A DNA stretch of 64,000 nt from Jaltomata sinuosa (Eukaryota > Streptophyta > Magnoliopsida > Solanales > Solanaceae): the NCBI GenBank assembly GCA_003996215.1, contig QJPP01001540.1, positions 326,188 to 390,187 on the forward strand, in the 5' to 3' direction. Position numbers and translations under genes: made by a program. Below are positions 33,893 through 46,684 of this stretch, piece by piece; position 1 is the stretch's first letter; each line of letters begins with the position of its first letter. The notes under the pieces were generated by a model. The model was not told where the DNA came from. It was given only the letters and a program-made list of their open reading frames with translations, and did no database searches.

Positions 33893-36466
33893 ATGATTAT
33901 AGTAGCTTGGAACATTAGAGAAATAAACGAGGTGTAAAGGCAAAAAGAAGAAGTTGATTTCCTTAATAAACATCAAGTTAGACTTATAGCTATTATTGAA
34001 CATAAATTTCAACAAAAGTATGCTCAAAGTATAATAAAGAAGGTAGCAAAGCAGTGATAGTGATGTGATAATTATGATGTGATGTGAAGGGTAGAATTTG
34101 GCTATTATGGGATGATAGTTATGTTGATTTTCACCCTATTGATATGGATGAACAGCTTATACATGGTCAAGTTGAAATACACAATGAAAATATGACATTC
34201 CACCTGACAACTGTATATGGACTTCACTCTATAACTGCTAGAAGTAGCATGTGGCTGGCTCTAAGTGATTATGGAAATAGAGTTCAGGGTCCATGGGTGT
34301 TAATGGGAGATTACAACACCATGCTGGAGGTAGAGGATAGAGCAATTGGTATCCAAGTAAAATACAATGAAATTAGAGACTTCTCCAATTTCCTGCAAGA
34401 TAATGCTCTTACAGAACTGAAGTCATTGGAAGAAATTTTACTTGGACTAATGGGCATGTCCATAGTAAGATTGACAGAGATATGGTTAATATTGAGTGGA
34501 TCCAGCAGTTCCCTTATATAGAAGTAGTAGTTATGGATCCTGGATGTTCTGATCACACTCCTATTTCCATTAATGTTGATACTAGGCAGAACCACATCAG
34601 GAAACCATTTATGTTTTTTAATGTACTTAAAGATCATGAGAGGTTCCCAATAATAGTTCAACAGGGTTGGAATGTCCCATCTTTTAGACAGGCTATGGGA
34701 AGAGTATGGTACAAGCTTAAACTAATCAAGCATGAACTAAAATAGCTGAATAACAAGGAGCTTAGTAGAGTTACCAACAAGATCAATGCTATTAGGGAAG
34801 AGCTTGAATACGTACAAGGGGAGATGAGGTCTTCCATCATAACCTTGACTTGTTTGACACTGAGAAGGAGATTAAACAGAGATTGGAATAGTGTAGTCTA
34901 ATTAAGGAGAGTATCATCAAGCAAAAGTCAAGAATATATTGGCTCAAACTTGGGGATTCGAATACTAATTATTTCTTTGCAAGTCTGAAGGGGAGGCAAG
35001 CACAAATAAGATCAAGAATTTGATACCACTTGAGGGCACACTGCTAAGCACTGAAGGGGCTATGCAACAGGAGGTAATTAGTTTTTATTCTACTTTGTTA
35101 GGTACTGCAGCTGAGATACAACCATTCATTAATAACAATGTACTTGTTGCTCTAAAGGATATTGATGGGAACAAGGCTCCTGGATGTGATGGTATGAATG
35201 CTTAATTCTTTAAATATCCTGGCATGTGATATGAGCTGATGTTACTGATGCTATTTTAGAATTCTTTGAAGGTGGAAACATGTTCAAACCTATGAACTAT
35301 ACTAGTGTGACCTTAATTCCTAAAGTAAAGAATCCTGCCACTAGTAAAGAGTATAATCCAATCTCTTGTTGCAGTACCCTGTACAAGATCATATCTAAAG
35401 TGATCACACATAGAATGAAGCATGTTATGGACACTATAGTTGATCCAAGTCAGGCAAATTTTGTACCGGAGAGAATGATCACATACAGTATAGTCGTGAG
35501 CCATGAGATGGTCAAAGGTTATGGAAGAAAAGGTATCTCTCCTAGGTGTATGGTTAAGATTGATATTTAGAAGGCATATGATTCTGTAGAGTGACCATGT
35601 ATTGAACAACTTCTTAAGGCACTGAACTTCCCTAGCAAGTTTGTCCACTGAATCATACAGTGCATTAGATATGTATCATATTCTATCACTATTAATGGAG
35701 TGCCTTCTACCCCTTTTGATACAAAGAAAGGCCTAAGGCAGGGTGATACTATGTCACCCTACTTATTTGTCATTGCTATAGAGTATCTTACAAGGTTATT
35801 GAAGGGTCTAGAATCACAGAAGGATTTTAAATATCATCCAAAGTGTGCAAAGATGAAGATGATCCAACTTGGTTTTGCTGATGATTTTACTTCTATTTTG
35901 CAGGGGAGATACTAAATCAGTCACTATGTTATATGAATGTTATACCAAATTTTTGAAGTTTTAGTCCTTAAAGCTAATGCTAGCAAGCGTTCCATTTATT
36001 TTAGAGGTGTTCAGGAAGCCATTCAACAAAAAAATTTGTAGGTGTTGGGGTTTACTAAAGGAGATATTCCTTTTAGATACTTGGAAATTCTACTCAGTAC
36101 CAAGAGATTCTCTATAACACTGTGTCAATCTTTGGTGGAGAAGATAATGGGAAGAATCCCTTCCTAGACAACTAGATATCTTTCTTATTCATGAAGATTG
36201 CAATTGATCAAGAGTGTGCTCTTTTCTATCTAAACATTTTGTTCACAAGTGTTTGTTTTACCTAAGAAGAACATTCAAACTATGGAAGCCATCTGCAGGA
36301 GGTTTCTTTGGACAGGCAGTGTTGAGGTATCCAGGAAGGCTCTCATAGCAAGGGACAAGTTATGTAGACCATTGTCATCTAGTGGTGTGAATCTGATTGA
36401 CCTGGCAATATACAACAAAGCTTCTATCTCCAAGTTGCTATGGAACTTATGTAAGAACAAAGATAT
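33893..36466 (+). pseudogene. L1-type LINE ORF2: endonuclease and reverse transcriptase, 3'-truncated
   Basis: The ATG at 33893 starts with MIIVAWNIR, the apurinic-endonuclease opening. The endonuclease continues in 34084-34521 (KGRIWLLWDDSYVDFH, GPWVLMGDYNTML) and 34482-34745 (DPGCSDHTPI). Reverse transcriptase follows: DGNKAPGCDGMNA, NYTSVTLIPKVKNP, QANFVPERMI, KKGLRQGDTMSPYLFVIAIE and GFADDF with the catalytic DD intact. The last match is ISKLLWNLCKNKD ending near 36462. The remaining C-terminus, 3' UTR and poly(A) are absent. Many stops and shifts are present. Confidence 0.92.
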
Positions 36467-36607
36467 TGAACATTTCTCTTTCCTCCTATCTTTTGGATCC
36501 ATCTATGAAAAATGCTTGAAAAGAACAAGGACTAATTCTGGAGCTTGTATGAAGATCCAGAAAAAGCAATTGTAATCTCGGCCTCCCAATTCCAGCTGTT
36601 TATTTAA
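36467..36607 (-). pseudogene. 5' end and upstream region of a second DUF295 F-box gene
   Basis: On the minus strand ATGGATCCAAAAGATAGGAG at 36502 matches the start of the gene at 61930, MDPKDRRKEK against MAPNIRRKQK. The match continues upstream: CAAGCTCCAGAATTAG is shared at about 36530-36550 and 61955-61975. The coding match ends after about 12 codons where the LINE begins, and the upstream match ends at 36607 where the Helitron array begins. Its continuation appears at 60380-60430. Confidence 0.78.
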
Positions 36608-37409
36608 TTAGTTTCTGGAAAAGTGTGTTGCACGTTTATCCCAAAATATTTGATATAAATTTTGTATTACTGATAATAAATTATAAATGGTGCATATATT
36701 TTTAAAAACTTTATTTGAGCTATGAAATAAAAATCAAAATATATAAAAAAAGAGGTAACAACACTTAGTTTGAACTTAAAAGTTATTCTTGCAATTTTGA
36801 TATATAGTACTTTAATGTAAAATCAAATACATATTCGAACATATATAATAATAAAAATAATTATCTCATAAAATTAACTATTATACATGAAAAATAAAAT
36901 TCAAACTGATGCATACATTCAATTGTAGAATGATCAACGGTCAAAAGTCGTATGAATCCTGCTTCAACTCAGCACAGATATTAAAAAAATAAAAAAGGAG
37001 AGTTGATTGTATAGTAATTACTACAGAGCATTATAAAAAAAAAAATACAATATCACGTATGAAAAATATTAGTATAGCAATAAAAATCTAGAAATACGAA
37101 AAAATAATCTATCAATTGATATGCATCGTGAAATATCTAAAATTATATTAAAGATGATGATGAAAAAGAAATGGTTGTGATGATTATATTGTAAAAAAAT
37201 TATAACTCATAAGCACAAACAAAATTCTACAATAAAAATAACGAATAACAAGATGCAGATGATGGATCACGAAAAAAATGAACACAACAATTCAAAAATG
37301 AAAATTACCAGGGGAAAAAGAATTAGAAAGTGGAAAAAGATCAAAATATTCTTCACTATTTCAACTCGACCATGATCCCTCTCTCAGTGGTGAGATATAT
37401 TTATACTAA
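36608..37409 (-). mobile_element. Helitron-like module 0, weakly supported
   Basis: A diverged hairpin (AAGTGTGTTGCACGTT, 36620-36635) and a CTAA end mark the low side. I cannot find a typical 5' end before 37410, so this could be a truncated module. The interior is AT-rich and non-coding. Confidence 0.45.
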
Positions 37410-37779
37410 CTAGTCTCACTGAACGTGCGTTGCACGTGTACTTCATATCAATTTAACAGAATACTTATCCAAAAATGGTTATAAATTTTAAATATGCATA
37501 CATATTCAAAAAATAAATTAAATTGTGTTATAAATTAGAAATTTAAATATACATGAAATTAGCATTAATTATTGCATAACCTCAAGACCCACTATAAATA
37601 AAGTCAAAATGAGTACTCTCTATCCAAATCAATCTCTTTTTTTTTATTATAATATTATCAATAAAACGTTAATCTCATAAAATCTGATTGCTCTAATAGG
37701 TGATGCAAAAATCACTATTCTTAAAACTACTTTATCTTTTCTATATCCTTCCGGCATAACAATATCAACTGCTCATTGA

Positions 37780-37889
37780 CAAAATTCTCCTCTCAAGGCT
37801 GATTGCTCTTTTTTGAAATATTGAAGCCTCACTATTTTTCTTATTTCAATACACATGTCATGTGCGAATTCTTCACCTTCTTGTATAGC
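37780..37889 (-). other. Possible captured exon, source unknown
   Basis: After a polypyrimidine-AG acceptor (TTATTTTTAG) the minus strand is open for about 37 codons (AIQEGEEFAHDMCIEIRKIV ...) and ends in a stop. Base composition is less AT-rich than its neighbours. I do not recognise the protein. It may be an exon carried by the Helitron, or chance. Confidence 0.35.
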
Positions 37890-38801
37890 CTAAAAATAAT
37901 ATATTAATAGACTGATAAGTGATAAAAGTTCATTTTTCATCGTTGGATATGAAGGAGATAAAATTGAAGAAAAAGGTTTACATATGCCTGTACTTTTCAA
38001 AATTAATCAGTTTCATATTTGATCATTGAATATGAAGAATTAAATTGCATAGTGAATCCTCTTTTTTCTATCGACTGAAAATTATGCAATAAATAGGTCC
38101 GAATATGTATTGTGCTAGTCAAAATTACTCAATTTATATTTTCATTAAAATCTTTGTGGTTGATATCTTATCGGAATGACATGGTCCTTTCTTCACGTAA
38201 ACCTTATCGCAACAAGGATCTCTGCGAAGTTAACTATATGAGGTTTAGATAAAGGCAACATAAATTTACCAAAAAAATAAATATAAAATGTGAAAATAAA
38301 TTATAATGAGTCATAGATAAATAGAAAAGTGCAAAAGAATTGATATATTTATCAAAATGGATTTTAATGTTGCTGCTCTCCTTGCACTTTCCTGATCTTC
38401 GGATATAGTAAAATATATTACAATCATTATGTTACCAATTTTGTAATTTGATGAATGCAACAAATGAAAAAAATAGGACAAAAACTCACAAAGTTGTTGA
38501 TAAATATATATGACTATGTGATTCATCTTTCTCAAAAATTGGATCTTGTCTAAGAAGTAGATAATAGTAGAGTAGTAAGTCACGTGACAACATCTTTCAT
38601 TGGACAGCCCTCCTATAGATCTATCTATATTAAACATTTTATACAAAGCTTTTAATATTTAGTAAGAGTTGTCTTGTAACCTTGCTTTTACAGGAAGAAG
38701 TTTAAGATATATTGAAAATAAATAACCAAGAGATAGACAAATGCTACTAAAAAGAAGAAGCAACTATTGAAAATTAGACATGCATTCTTTTGCTTTTATA
38801 A

Positions 38802-39239
38802 GTAAATTTTACTCTTATGTTCATATATTATTGCAAAATGAATGTTTATTTGGATAATACTTCAATAAATTATAAATTATATAAAATGTTATTAGTTGAG
38901 ATCATTACCTGCGTGTTGACAAGAAGGATCCAAAAGGTCAAGAATTTACTCGTTTAATTGAACATTATAGTTTACTTCATGCGTGTCTCCTTTTTCTGTG
39001 CCAAAATACTGAAATCATCAGTAAATTTTACTCTTATGTTCATATATTATTGCAAAATGAATGTTTATTTGGATAATACTTCAATAAATTATAAATTATA
39101 TAAAATGTTATTAGTTGAGATCATTACCTGCGTGTTGACAAGAAGGATCCAAAAGGTCAAGAATTTACTCGTTTAATTGAACATTATAGTTTACTTCATG
39201 CGTGTCTCCTTTTTCTGTGCCAAAATACTGAAATCATCA
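38802..39239. repeat. Perfect 219-bp tandem duplication
   Basis: 38802-39020 and 39021-39239 are identical base for base when compared by eye. The unit includes GATCATTACCTGCGTGTTGA, which on the minus strand reads as a splice-donor-like CAG-GTAATG. A small frame (38958-39176) spans the junction but looks non-coding. Confidence 0.93.
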
Positions 39240-41299
39240 AACCAGATATAAAAAGTAAGATCAATATTATAAGTGAAAATTTCATTTTTAACTATTCTAT
39301 TCCGCTGAATTAAGACAAAAGTAATCTAAGGTACATCGAATCTATGATCTATGTATCTAAACCAACATACATAAAGGGATTAGATTTCCGCAAAAAAACA
39401 GAAAAAAAAAAAACCACATAAGCAAACGCTTAAAACTTGGAAAAAATATGTCATTTGTGTACCATCTAGATAAATGGAAAACAACCAACTAAATTTTTTT
39501 TCAATCAAAAAGTAAATTTTGTTAAAGTGGACTGTCAACCAATATTTAAACTCGGAGAACATAATGCACAAGTAATCTAGTGCATGAATTAAAGAATTTC
39601 TTAAAAATAAAAGCCCCACTCCACTCATTTTCATAGTGTTGACCAAATGTGCAACTTTTTCCATGTTTTTTGTTTATAATCAGATTATTTATAAGCAGTA
39701 AGAATTTTTAAATTAATTACAAATGTTCCATTTTCATATTATGGCCAATCACGCAAAAATTTTGAAGAAATACAAACAGAGAAATAGGACTTTTCACAAC
39801 TGTGCTTTTCAAGAAATAAACCAAATGTTAGGAAGCAAATTAAATCCATAATATTTAACTTCTTTTCTCTTGTTATAAACTCGGAGGCGACCAAATTCAG
39901 GCTCTAACAAATTGTAAAAGTAGGCTTAAAAATCGATATCAGTACCTGTATCTAAATAAGTTGAGAAACAAATAGGAACAATTTTTAAAAAGAAGTCGAA
40001 CCTGTTGAAGCTTTATGAGAGTGAGGCAGAAAGTGTCGCGAATTTTGAATTTCTAAAGAGGATAAACTTAACGGTGGTAACTCTTATTAATTACCTATTA
40101 AAATTACGTTAAGACATTTGGTACATGAATATGGTTTTGCAATAACCCTCTCCGATATTTATTAATTAGCATTCGAAAAAGTTAATTACGGTAGAATGAT
40201 AGAGGATTTACAGACAAGCAAATACTACGTTTAAATTTGAATTATCTAATGAATATGTGATAATACCTCAAAAAATAAGCAAAAGAATATCATAATTGAT
40301 AATTACTAACCAGTGAGTCATAAGAAGTTTTGACGGACGGATAAAACTTCTCATAAATAAATAAAAGTGAATGTACAAATTAATTTTGATGAAGATAGAT
40401 CTTTTGAGAGAATTTAGCCGTTGGGCAAAAACGGCAAAAGGAAGCAGTATTGTTGACTGTTTGAAGTGGGTAAAAAAAGTAAAGAAAGAAGATGAATATA
40501 AAATCAAGGGAAAACAGTGGGAACAAAACTAAAATTTACCATTCAGTTATAAGTTATAACCCTTTCATAATATCTATTATCACTCCAAACAGTTGATTAC
40601 GGTAGCATGATGGAGGATATAAGACTATCAACTAATAGATTCAAGTTAGAATAACCAGTGAAGACACTTGATGCAAAAGTATTCCGCCATATATTTATCA
40701 TGTGTGCCTGCAAATCTAGACAGTGAAATGGTATATCTTTTGGCCGAGAGCAACTTTTCGGAAATAATGTTTTCAGGTCTGAAGCGTAGCGTCTGTTAAT
40801 TTGTAGGGTTAGTTATTTTTTTTAAAAAAAAATGAGGTACTTTAATTAGTTAATAATAAGGACATTTATATAATTTCACTTTTAATTTTTAGAGTTCATG
40901 CTTTTAAAGTAGTATAGATGTGTGAAAAACAGAAAGACTTTCTATATGAGATAAATAATTAAAATAGTAATAATAACTAAGAAAGTGGTAAATGGAGTAT
41001 GAAAACTGATATTGGGAATTGAAAAGGTTGGGTTAGACTTGAGAAATTGTTGAAACCGTTGGACAATGTAATGTGTCATAAAAAGGGATTTAAATAAGAG
41101 TAACTAAAACATTAAAATATGATAACCAAGAGACTCTAGAAAAGAGATCATTAATAGTGATAATTAAGAAAGAGATAAATATAAATCAGAAAGTAAAATA
41201 ATTAATATTTAATTAACTATTTTTTTAACATTTTAATTTATAACAAGGGCACAATTGTAATCTAACTTTTAACTTTGTTGCTTCCCACTTTTAATATAA

Positions 41300-42043
41300 C
41301 TAGTTTTAATGTACGTGTGTTGCACGTATTAATAAATTAAAAAAATTATGTATGAACATTAAAATAAATTTTTCTCCAAAAATATTTCTCAAAAGTATTA
41401 AAAAATTATGAGATTTATCAAGAATTCAATTGAAGTACCATTAGGATGTCGCTTGCCAATTGTTATACTATTTCAGAGAATGATATCTTGTTTGTGATGC
41501 AACGTAGTAGTACGTGAAATTCGGATGAATCTAAAACTTCAATCTTCAAACGAAAAGAATGATGGGTGTATCCTTATACATAAAATTTATATAATTAGCA
41601 TAAATTATGTGTATATATCTGCAAATTGAAACTTATGCAAAATCTAAACAACTAATATTATTAATAGATTGAACAAGGTTATTTACCTAGATGATCGAGA
41701 GATGAAGGAGACACCAAAACTGAAAAAGAAAAAGAAGAAAAAATAACATAAAACTTAGTGTTTGAATTACGTACTATAGATCTAAAAAAAATATTGACTT
41801 TACTTACTTTTATCTCCATTTTTTTGGCTACAAATAAAACAAACAACATTAGAATATATTGAATAAGGTTACTTACCTAGACGATCAAGAGATGAAGGAG
41901 ACACCAAAATTGGAAAAACAAAGAAGAAAATAACATAAACTTACTGTTTGAATTACGTACTATAACAATTTAATAGAAAATAAATGCCAAGAAAAATAAT
42001 TTACAGTGAAAGCAGAAAACATGAAATTAAAACCTGAAAACAA

Positions 42044-42088
<45 letters not shown>

Positions 42089-42541
42089 TATATATTATAT
42101 ATTATATAATATATATATATATATTATATATATATAAGACTCACCAGCGGCCTGCCAAAATTTATATATGTATATAGGTTTTAAAAGAAGACTATTGTAT
42201 ATAGGTAAACAAACAAACAAATAAAAAACCTACGTACACGAGGTATATTTTAATAAGGTAAGTTTTAATAGAGTTTTAAATATTGAGACTTTTACCTAAA
42301 ATAGAAAACTCACGTACCAAAAAATTCTTCGCATAAACTTACAAATTTAGCTGTAGTAGAAAACTTTCTTCATTTATTTTTTTCATATATTTATTATAGT
42401 CAATATTTAATATTATAATGATAATAATATAATAATTAGAGAAAAAAAGCGAAAAGACAATTTTATCTATTGTGGAGTCTTTCAATGAAGGACAAAAAAT
42501 TCAAATCACGTTATAAGGTCCTTCACACTTTTAATATAAAA
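41300..42541 (-). mobile_element. Helitron-like module 2
   Basis: The 3' end CTAG is at 41300-41303 with a perfect hairpin TACGTG-TGTTG-CACGTA (41312-41328). The 5' end is near 42541, with CACATTATAAGGT-like subterminal sequence at about 42505-42535. Inside are a 110-bp direct repeat (41666-41778 and 41856-41963, with GATGAAGGAGACACCAAAA) and a long TA microsatellite. Confidence 0.7.
42045..42137. repeat. TA microsatellite
   Basis: About 90 bases of almost pure TA/AT repeats with a few ATAA interruptions, able to form cruciforms. Confidence 0.9.
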
Positions 42542-42794
42542 CTAGTTTAGTGTACGCACGTTGCGCGTGTGTGTCACGTCAGTATAAAAAATTACATATA
42601 AAAATGAATAAAGTATATAATATTGCAACTAAAATTGCAACAACATAATATTCACAGAAAAGGGTCATATTTCTCCCTATACACTAAAAGAATTTATATT
42701 TGTCCATGTCTTAATTTTTCAACAAAATTGCCCGGATAAACTAATGTTAGATTTAGGGATCTTTATTGTTTGTTACATAATTATTAAAAAAATC

Positions 42795-43345
42795 TTCATA
42801 TATGGAACTTCTGACGCGTCTATTTGTGTCAAGGGTCCTAGATATGTAACTGCTCAAGATATCATCTTGCCGCCTTATGTAGAAATCGTTGATAATACAC
42901 AACATATAGCTAGTTTAACGGAACCAAATGATTTTTGTATTGGATTACAAATAGAGAGAAATCGTGGATATCTTATAAAAACGCCGCATAACTTTGAAGA
43001 TGGAAGTTATCCTATAGATACTGTATTCATGCCTGTTCGAAACGCGAATCATAGTATTCATTCTGAAGTTTAACTCCGAAAGAAGCACTTCATGAAGCAT
43101 CCCGAAATTTAATTGATTTATTTATTCCCTTTTTACATATGGAGGAAGACAACTTATATTTACAGGACAATCAACACACGGTTCCTTTATCCCCTTTTAC
43201 CTTTCATGATAAATTGGCTAAACTCATAAAAAACAAAAAAAAAAGCAGCACTGAAATCGATTTTTATTGAACAATCAGAATTGCCTTCCAGGATCTATAA
43301 TTACCTCAAAATGTCCAATATATATACATTATTGGACCTTGTTAT
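42795..43345 (+). pseudogene. rpoA: Plastid rpoA fragment in nuclear DNA
   Basis: The frame read from 42795 gives YGTSDASICVKGPRYVTAQD, EIVDNTQHIASLTEP, FCIGLQIERNRGYLIKTP and YPIDTVFMPVRNANHSIHS, the alpha subunit of plastid RNA polymerase. A deletion of about 25 codons at 43065 then shifts the frame. The match continues with LTPKEALHEASRNLIDLFIP, FTFHDKLAKLIKN and SNIYTLLDL. Both ends of the gene are missing. It lies in a Helitron-like module, in the opposite orientation. It is non-functional: a nuclear copy of plastid DNA. Confidence 0.95.
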
Positions 43346-44920
43346 TGAAGGAAAGATTAGATTTAAGATTTTAATATTTATTATATATTAGAACCAATTA
43401 ATTCTTTATAGTTTTATTAATTTGTTTTGTTTTCTTCTTACTTTACAACATATAATTTTACAAATATGGTACTATGTATTACCTAATTCAAATAAGAAAA
43501 AAAATATTTGATTTTAAAATATTAAATATTAAGAGTTCTTTCCTATTACAAATAAATAAAACATTAACAGTTTCCTATTACAAATAAATAAAACATTAAT
43601 AGTTATAACTGTAATTAATTTTAAAATTCTCAATATTAGCATAATAATTAAATGATAATGATTGGAGGAAAATGGTAAAAAAAATGACTTTATCTAAAAA
43701 AAAAAAACTGTTAATAAAGGGCAAAAAGTTCAAATCACATAATCGTATTCTATATATTGTTTAACCTAAAAATCATCTTCACAGGAAATTAAGAAAGAAA
43801 AGTAAGCAATTGAATATAAAAATAAAGAAAACCAATTAAAATCATGTGGAGAAGCATGGATTATTTTAGGCTCTTATAATGCCACTTCATATGTATCGAA
43901 TTGATTAGCTAGATAAGTATGCACCATCAAACAGGGGCGATTTTATGTATAAAAAATGAATCACGTGTCAAAATAAAAATAAAAGTAGAAGTAATTCTTC
44001 TATTTTAAGAGTTTTTTTCACACAAAAAAACCTATAAATTTTCCAAATATTCAATTAGGAAAAATTAAAATAAAACCTATTATATTTTTAGAATTCTTCC
44101 ACAATTTTAACCCGTGGTTATAATTAGTAAAGAAATTTAAATTTTTCATGTTTAATTTACAAATAATAACGTAAGAGTACTGATCATGTTTTTCTAATTC
44201 TAGTAGATATCTTATCATATTCAATTTGAATTGAAATTAAATTAATGATCGTCCTAATGGGTATAATGGAATTCTAAAACTAAATAAGCAAAAATTGTAT
44301 CCAACAAAAAGAAAATTCCAACGCAAGGAAAATTTTTGCCAACCGTAATTTTTTTTTCTTTGGAAAAAGTCACGTACCTTCAAGAATTCAGTCAGCTATT
44401 AAGTAGAAAATCTTTCACATATTTATTATAGGTAATATTTAATATTATAAATTAAAAGAAAAAAAGTGAAAAGAACTTTGATTTTTTGAATGATGATAAA
44501 AATAATCATGAAACAAACCTTATCAGTAGCGGGACAAGAAATTGGAAGAAATCGAGCAAGACTTTTGCTTCGTCCAGACATTATTCCTACAAAACATTGA
44601 GCCAAAATAACCTAACGGCGGATTTGAGAAAAAGACATTGAAGTAAGTATTAATTGAACACAAACACAAAAAAACAAATAAGATTCGCTAATCAAAATAA
44701 ATTATAACTCAATGAAAATAAGCAAATAAAAATAACACTAAACTTAAAGAAGGTATTTATTCAGTCCTCCTCTTTCTCGAATTCATACATTCGCACAAGT
44801 CCTTTCACTGATCCTTTTTGTCCCGATGACTAACCTTCATAAAAAACCTCAAAGTCTGACCAAATAATCATCTATCACATGTATTAAGCAATAAAAATAA
44901 AATAACAGCAGCTAGTAGCA
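43346..44920. other. AT-rich interior of module 3
   Basis: No gene seen. Near 43720-43740 AAAGTTCAAATCACATAATC resembles the subterminal 5' region of the modules, so an older, decayed module end may be buried here. Confidence 0.45.
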
Positions 44921-44924
44921 AAAC

Positions 44925-45190
44925 AGAAACTACAACAAAATAATACGATAATTGAGATATTAAAACTGTACAATTAAACCTAAGCTTTACACAAATACCT
45001 CAAAGCCCTAACAAACATTCATCTACCATATGTATTGAGCAAAAAAAATAGCAGATTACAGAATATAAACTACAAAAAGATAATAAAATAATTGAGATAT
45101 CAGAACAATACGATAAAACCTAACATTTACACATAAATTTCTCAAAATCAAATCGAACATTGGTCTACCACCTTTATTAAGCAAAATAGA
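44925..45190. repeat. Tandem pair shared with module 5
   Basis: Two units containing AACTACAACAAAATAATACG / ATAATTGAGATAT / CATTCATCTACCA. The same pair appears at 59560-59790. Confidence 0.75.
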
Positions 45191-46296
45191 GTATCAAACA
45201 CACATTAAACTCACATTTATACAGAACAAAATATGCACACATTAAATTCACATCCATACAAAAAAACAAAAAAAAAGATAAACCAAAAATAAATAATAAT
45301 TAAAAGTGAAAAAAAAAGGACAACAACTATATATAGACCACCATCCCGTCATCATAAAAGTAAAATTCAATAACTTGAGCCTAATCTTCTTTGGCAAAGG
45401 TCTTCAGCCGACTTTTTCTTATGGTAAAAGTAATCAAAAATATGTATTAAAAAAACCTAAACTCTTAAATAGGTAAGCTTTTGTCTTTTTTTAATTACCC
45501 TATAAACATGTATAGAAGGTATTATATTGAACTTAGACTTTGTAACTTTTCCATAGGTAAACTATATTGTTATACCTAATTTTTCCAAGTGAATATAACA
45601 TATTTAATGTTGGTAAAAGAGTTCTAGACTAATTCAGATAGCCTATTTTTTAGGATTTAATAACCAAAATTTAGTTGAATTTGAATTTTTAAATATTAGG
45701 AAGTCCTCAATATTAGCATAATAATTAAATGATAATAATTATAGAAAAATAGTAAAAAGAAGATTTTTGTCTAAAGGAGATACTTCTAATGAAGGTCAAA
45801 AAGTTCAAATCACATTATAAGGTCTTTCACACTTTTAATATAACTAGTGTTGCACGTGTGCATCACATTAATAAATATAAAATGTATACAAATATATTGA
45901 AAATAGCAATTGACGTTAATTAAAATATAATTTTTTTTCTTTGATTTATACTCACAGGTATGTATATATATTGATAATATTATTTAAAGTCCAGAAATTT
46001 AAATCCGTGCTCAATCCAAGTTGATTTAATTTTCTTGTGCCATTGAAAATGCTTCTCAAGGCATTCACTTACTTAGAACTCAAACAAATTAATACTCAAC
46101 TTTTTAAACTAATTTTAGCCTGAGAAAAAAAATTTATAGACATGCACGAAGATAATAAGGAATGTAGAAGTAGCATATGTATTATGTATGTCGCATATTT
46201 AAGTCAAAAAATTTTGGTAACCATGCTACAATCTCTAACTCTAGTAGTAATGCTCATGTATCGGCTCTTGTGCCTGCAATTACCTAATTATATAAT

Positions 46297-46301
46297 ACTA
46301 T
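46297..46301 (+). other. Target-site duplication ACTAT, left
   Basis: ACTAT directly precedes the LTR and is repeated exactly at 53058-53062. Confidence 0.95.
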
Positions 46302-46465
46302 TGATGTGCCGCTAATTTACGTCACTTTCGACTCCTTTAAACTAAGAACAATCGTACGTTTGCAAGCAACCGTTGTCGTTTTTGATGTTTTTATGTTGTA
46401 TTTTCAGGAAATGGAGACAAACGTGGAAACGGAAGGAAATACGCGAAAAAGAGCGTTCTGGATAA

Positions 46466-46605
46466 GAGTGACGGTCTGAGTGACGGCCCGTCACACATGT
46501 GACGGTCCGTCACAGTGACCGTCACACCAAGGCAGCTGAGGCAGCATCACTGGTTAGCAGTGATGGTCCAGGCGACGGTCCGTTACTGGCTTGACGGTCC
46601 GTCAG
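46466..46605. repeat. Cluster of GTGACGGTCCGTCAC palindromes in the LTR
   Basis: Perfect or near-perfect palindromes at 46480-46492, 46499-46513 and 46592-46604, plus half sites between. They lie 70-210 bases before the TATA box, where enhancer elements are expected. The copy in the 3' LTR is identical or nearly so. Confidence 0.85.
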
Positions 46606-46676
46606 CTTGGCCGTCAAGTTAAGGCAGACGCGTGACGCGGAATCCGGACGTTTTTGGGATTGGTTTCCTAGACTCC

Positions 46677-46684
46677 TATAAATA
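46677..46684 (+). promoter_or_regulatory. TATA box of element E LTR
   Basis: TATAAATA after the palindrome cluster; the same motif is at 52105-52112 in the other LTR. It probably sets the start of the genomic RNA. Confidence 0.75.

Larger units (their letters stand above)
37410..41299 (-). mobile_element. Helitron-like module 1
   Basis: The 3' end CTAG is at 37410-37413 with hairpin CGTGCGTTGCACG at 37424-37436. The 5' end is near 41280-41299 (TATATTAAAAGTGGGAAG on the minus strand). It contains a perfect 219-bp tandem duplication and a possible captured exon. Otherwise it is AT-rich and without a gene. Confidence 0.68.
42542..45843 (-). mobile_element. Helitron-like module 3, carrying plastid rpoA
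   Basis: The 3' end CTAG is at 42542-42545 with an ACGC...GCGT hairpin (about 42553-42568). The 5' end is at 45843 (TATATTAAAAGTGTGAAAGA on the minus strand). It carries an rpoA fragment at 42795-43345. Two units of a roughly 125-bp repeat (44925-45190) recur in module 5 at 59560-59790, which ties the modules to one family. Confidence 0.72.

Noticed and set aside
38311..38646. Minus frame containing SEDQESARRAATLKSIL, possibly a captured exon
   Set aside because: No clear splice borders and no family I can name; left as unexplained sequence in module 1.
42045..42137. Possible CRISPR-like or origin-like structure
   Set aside because: It is a plain TA microsatellite; no spaced repeats, and plant nuclear DNA has no CRISPR arrays.
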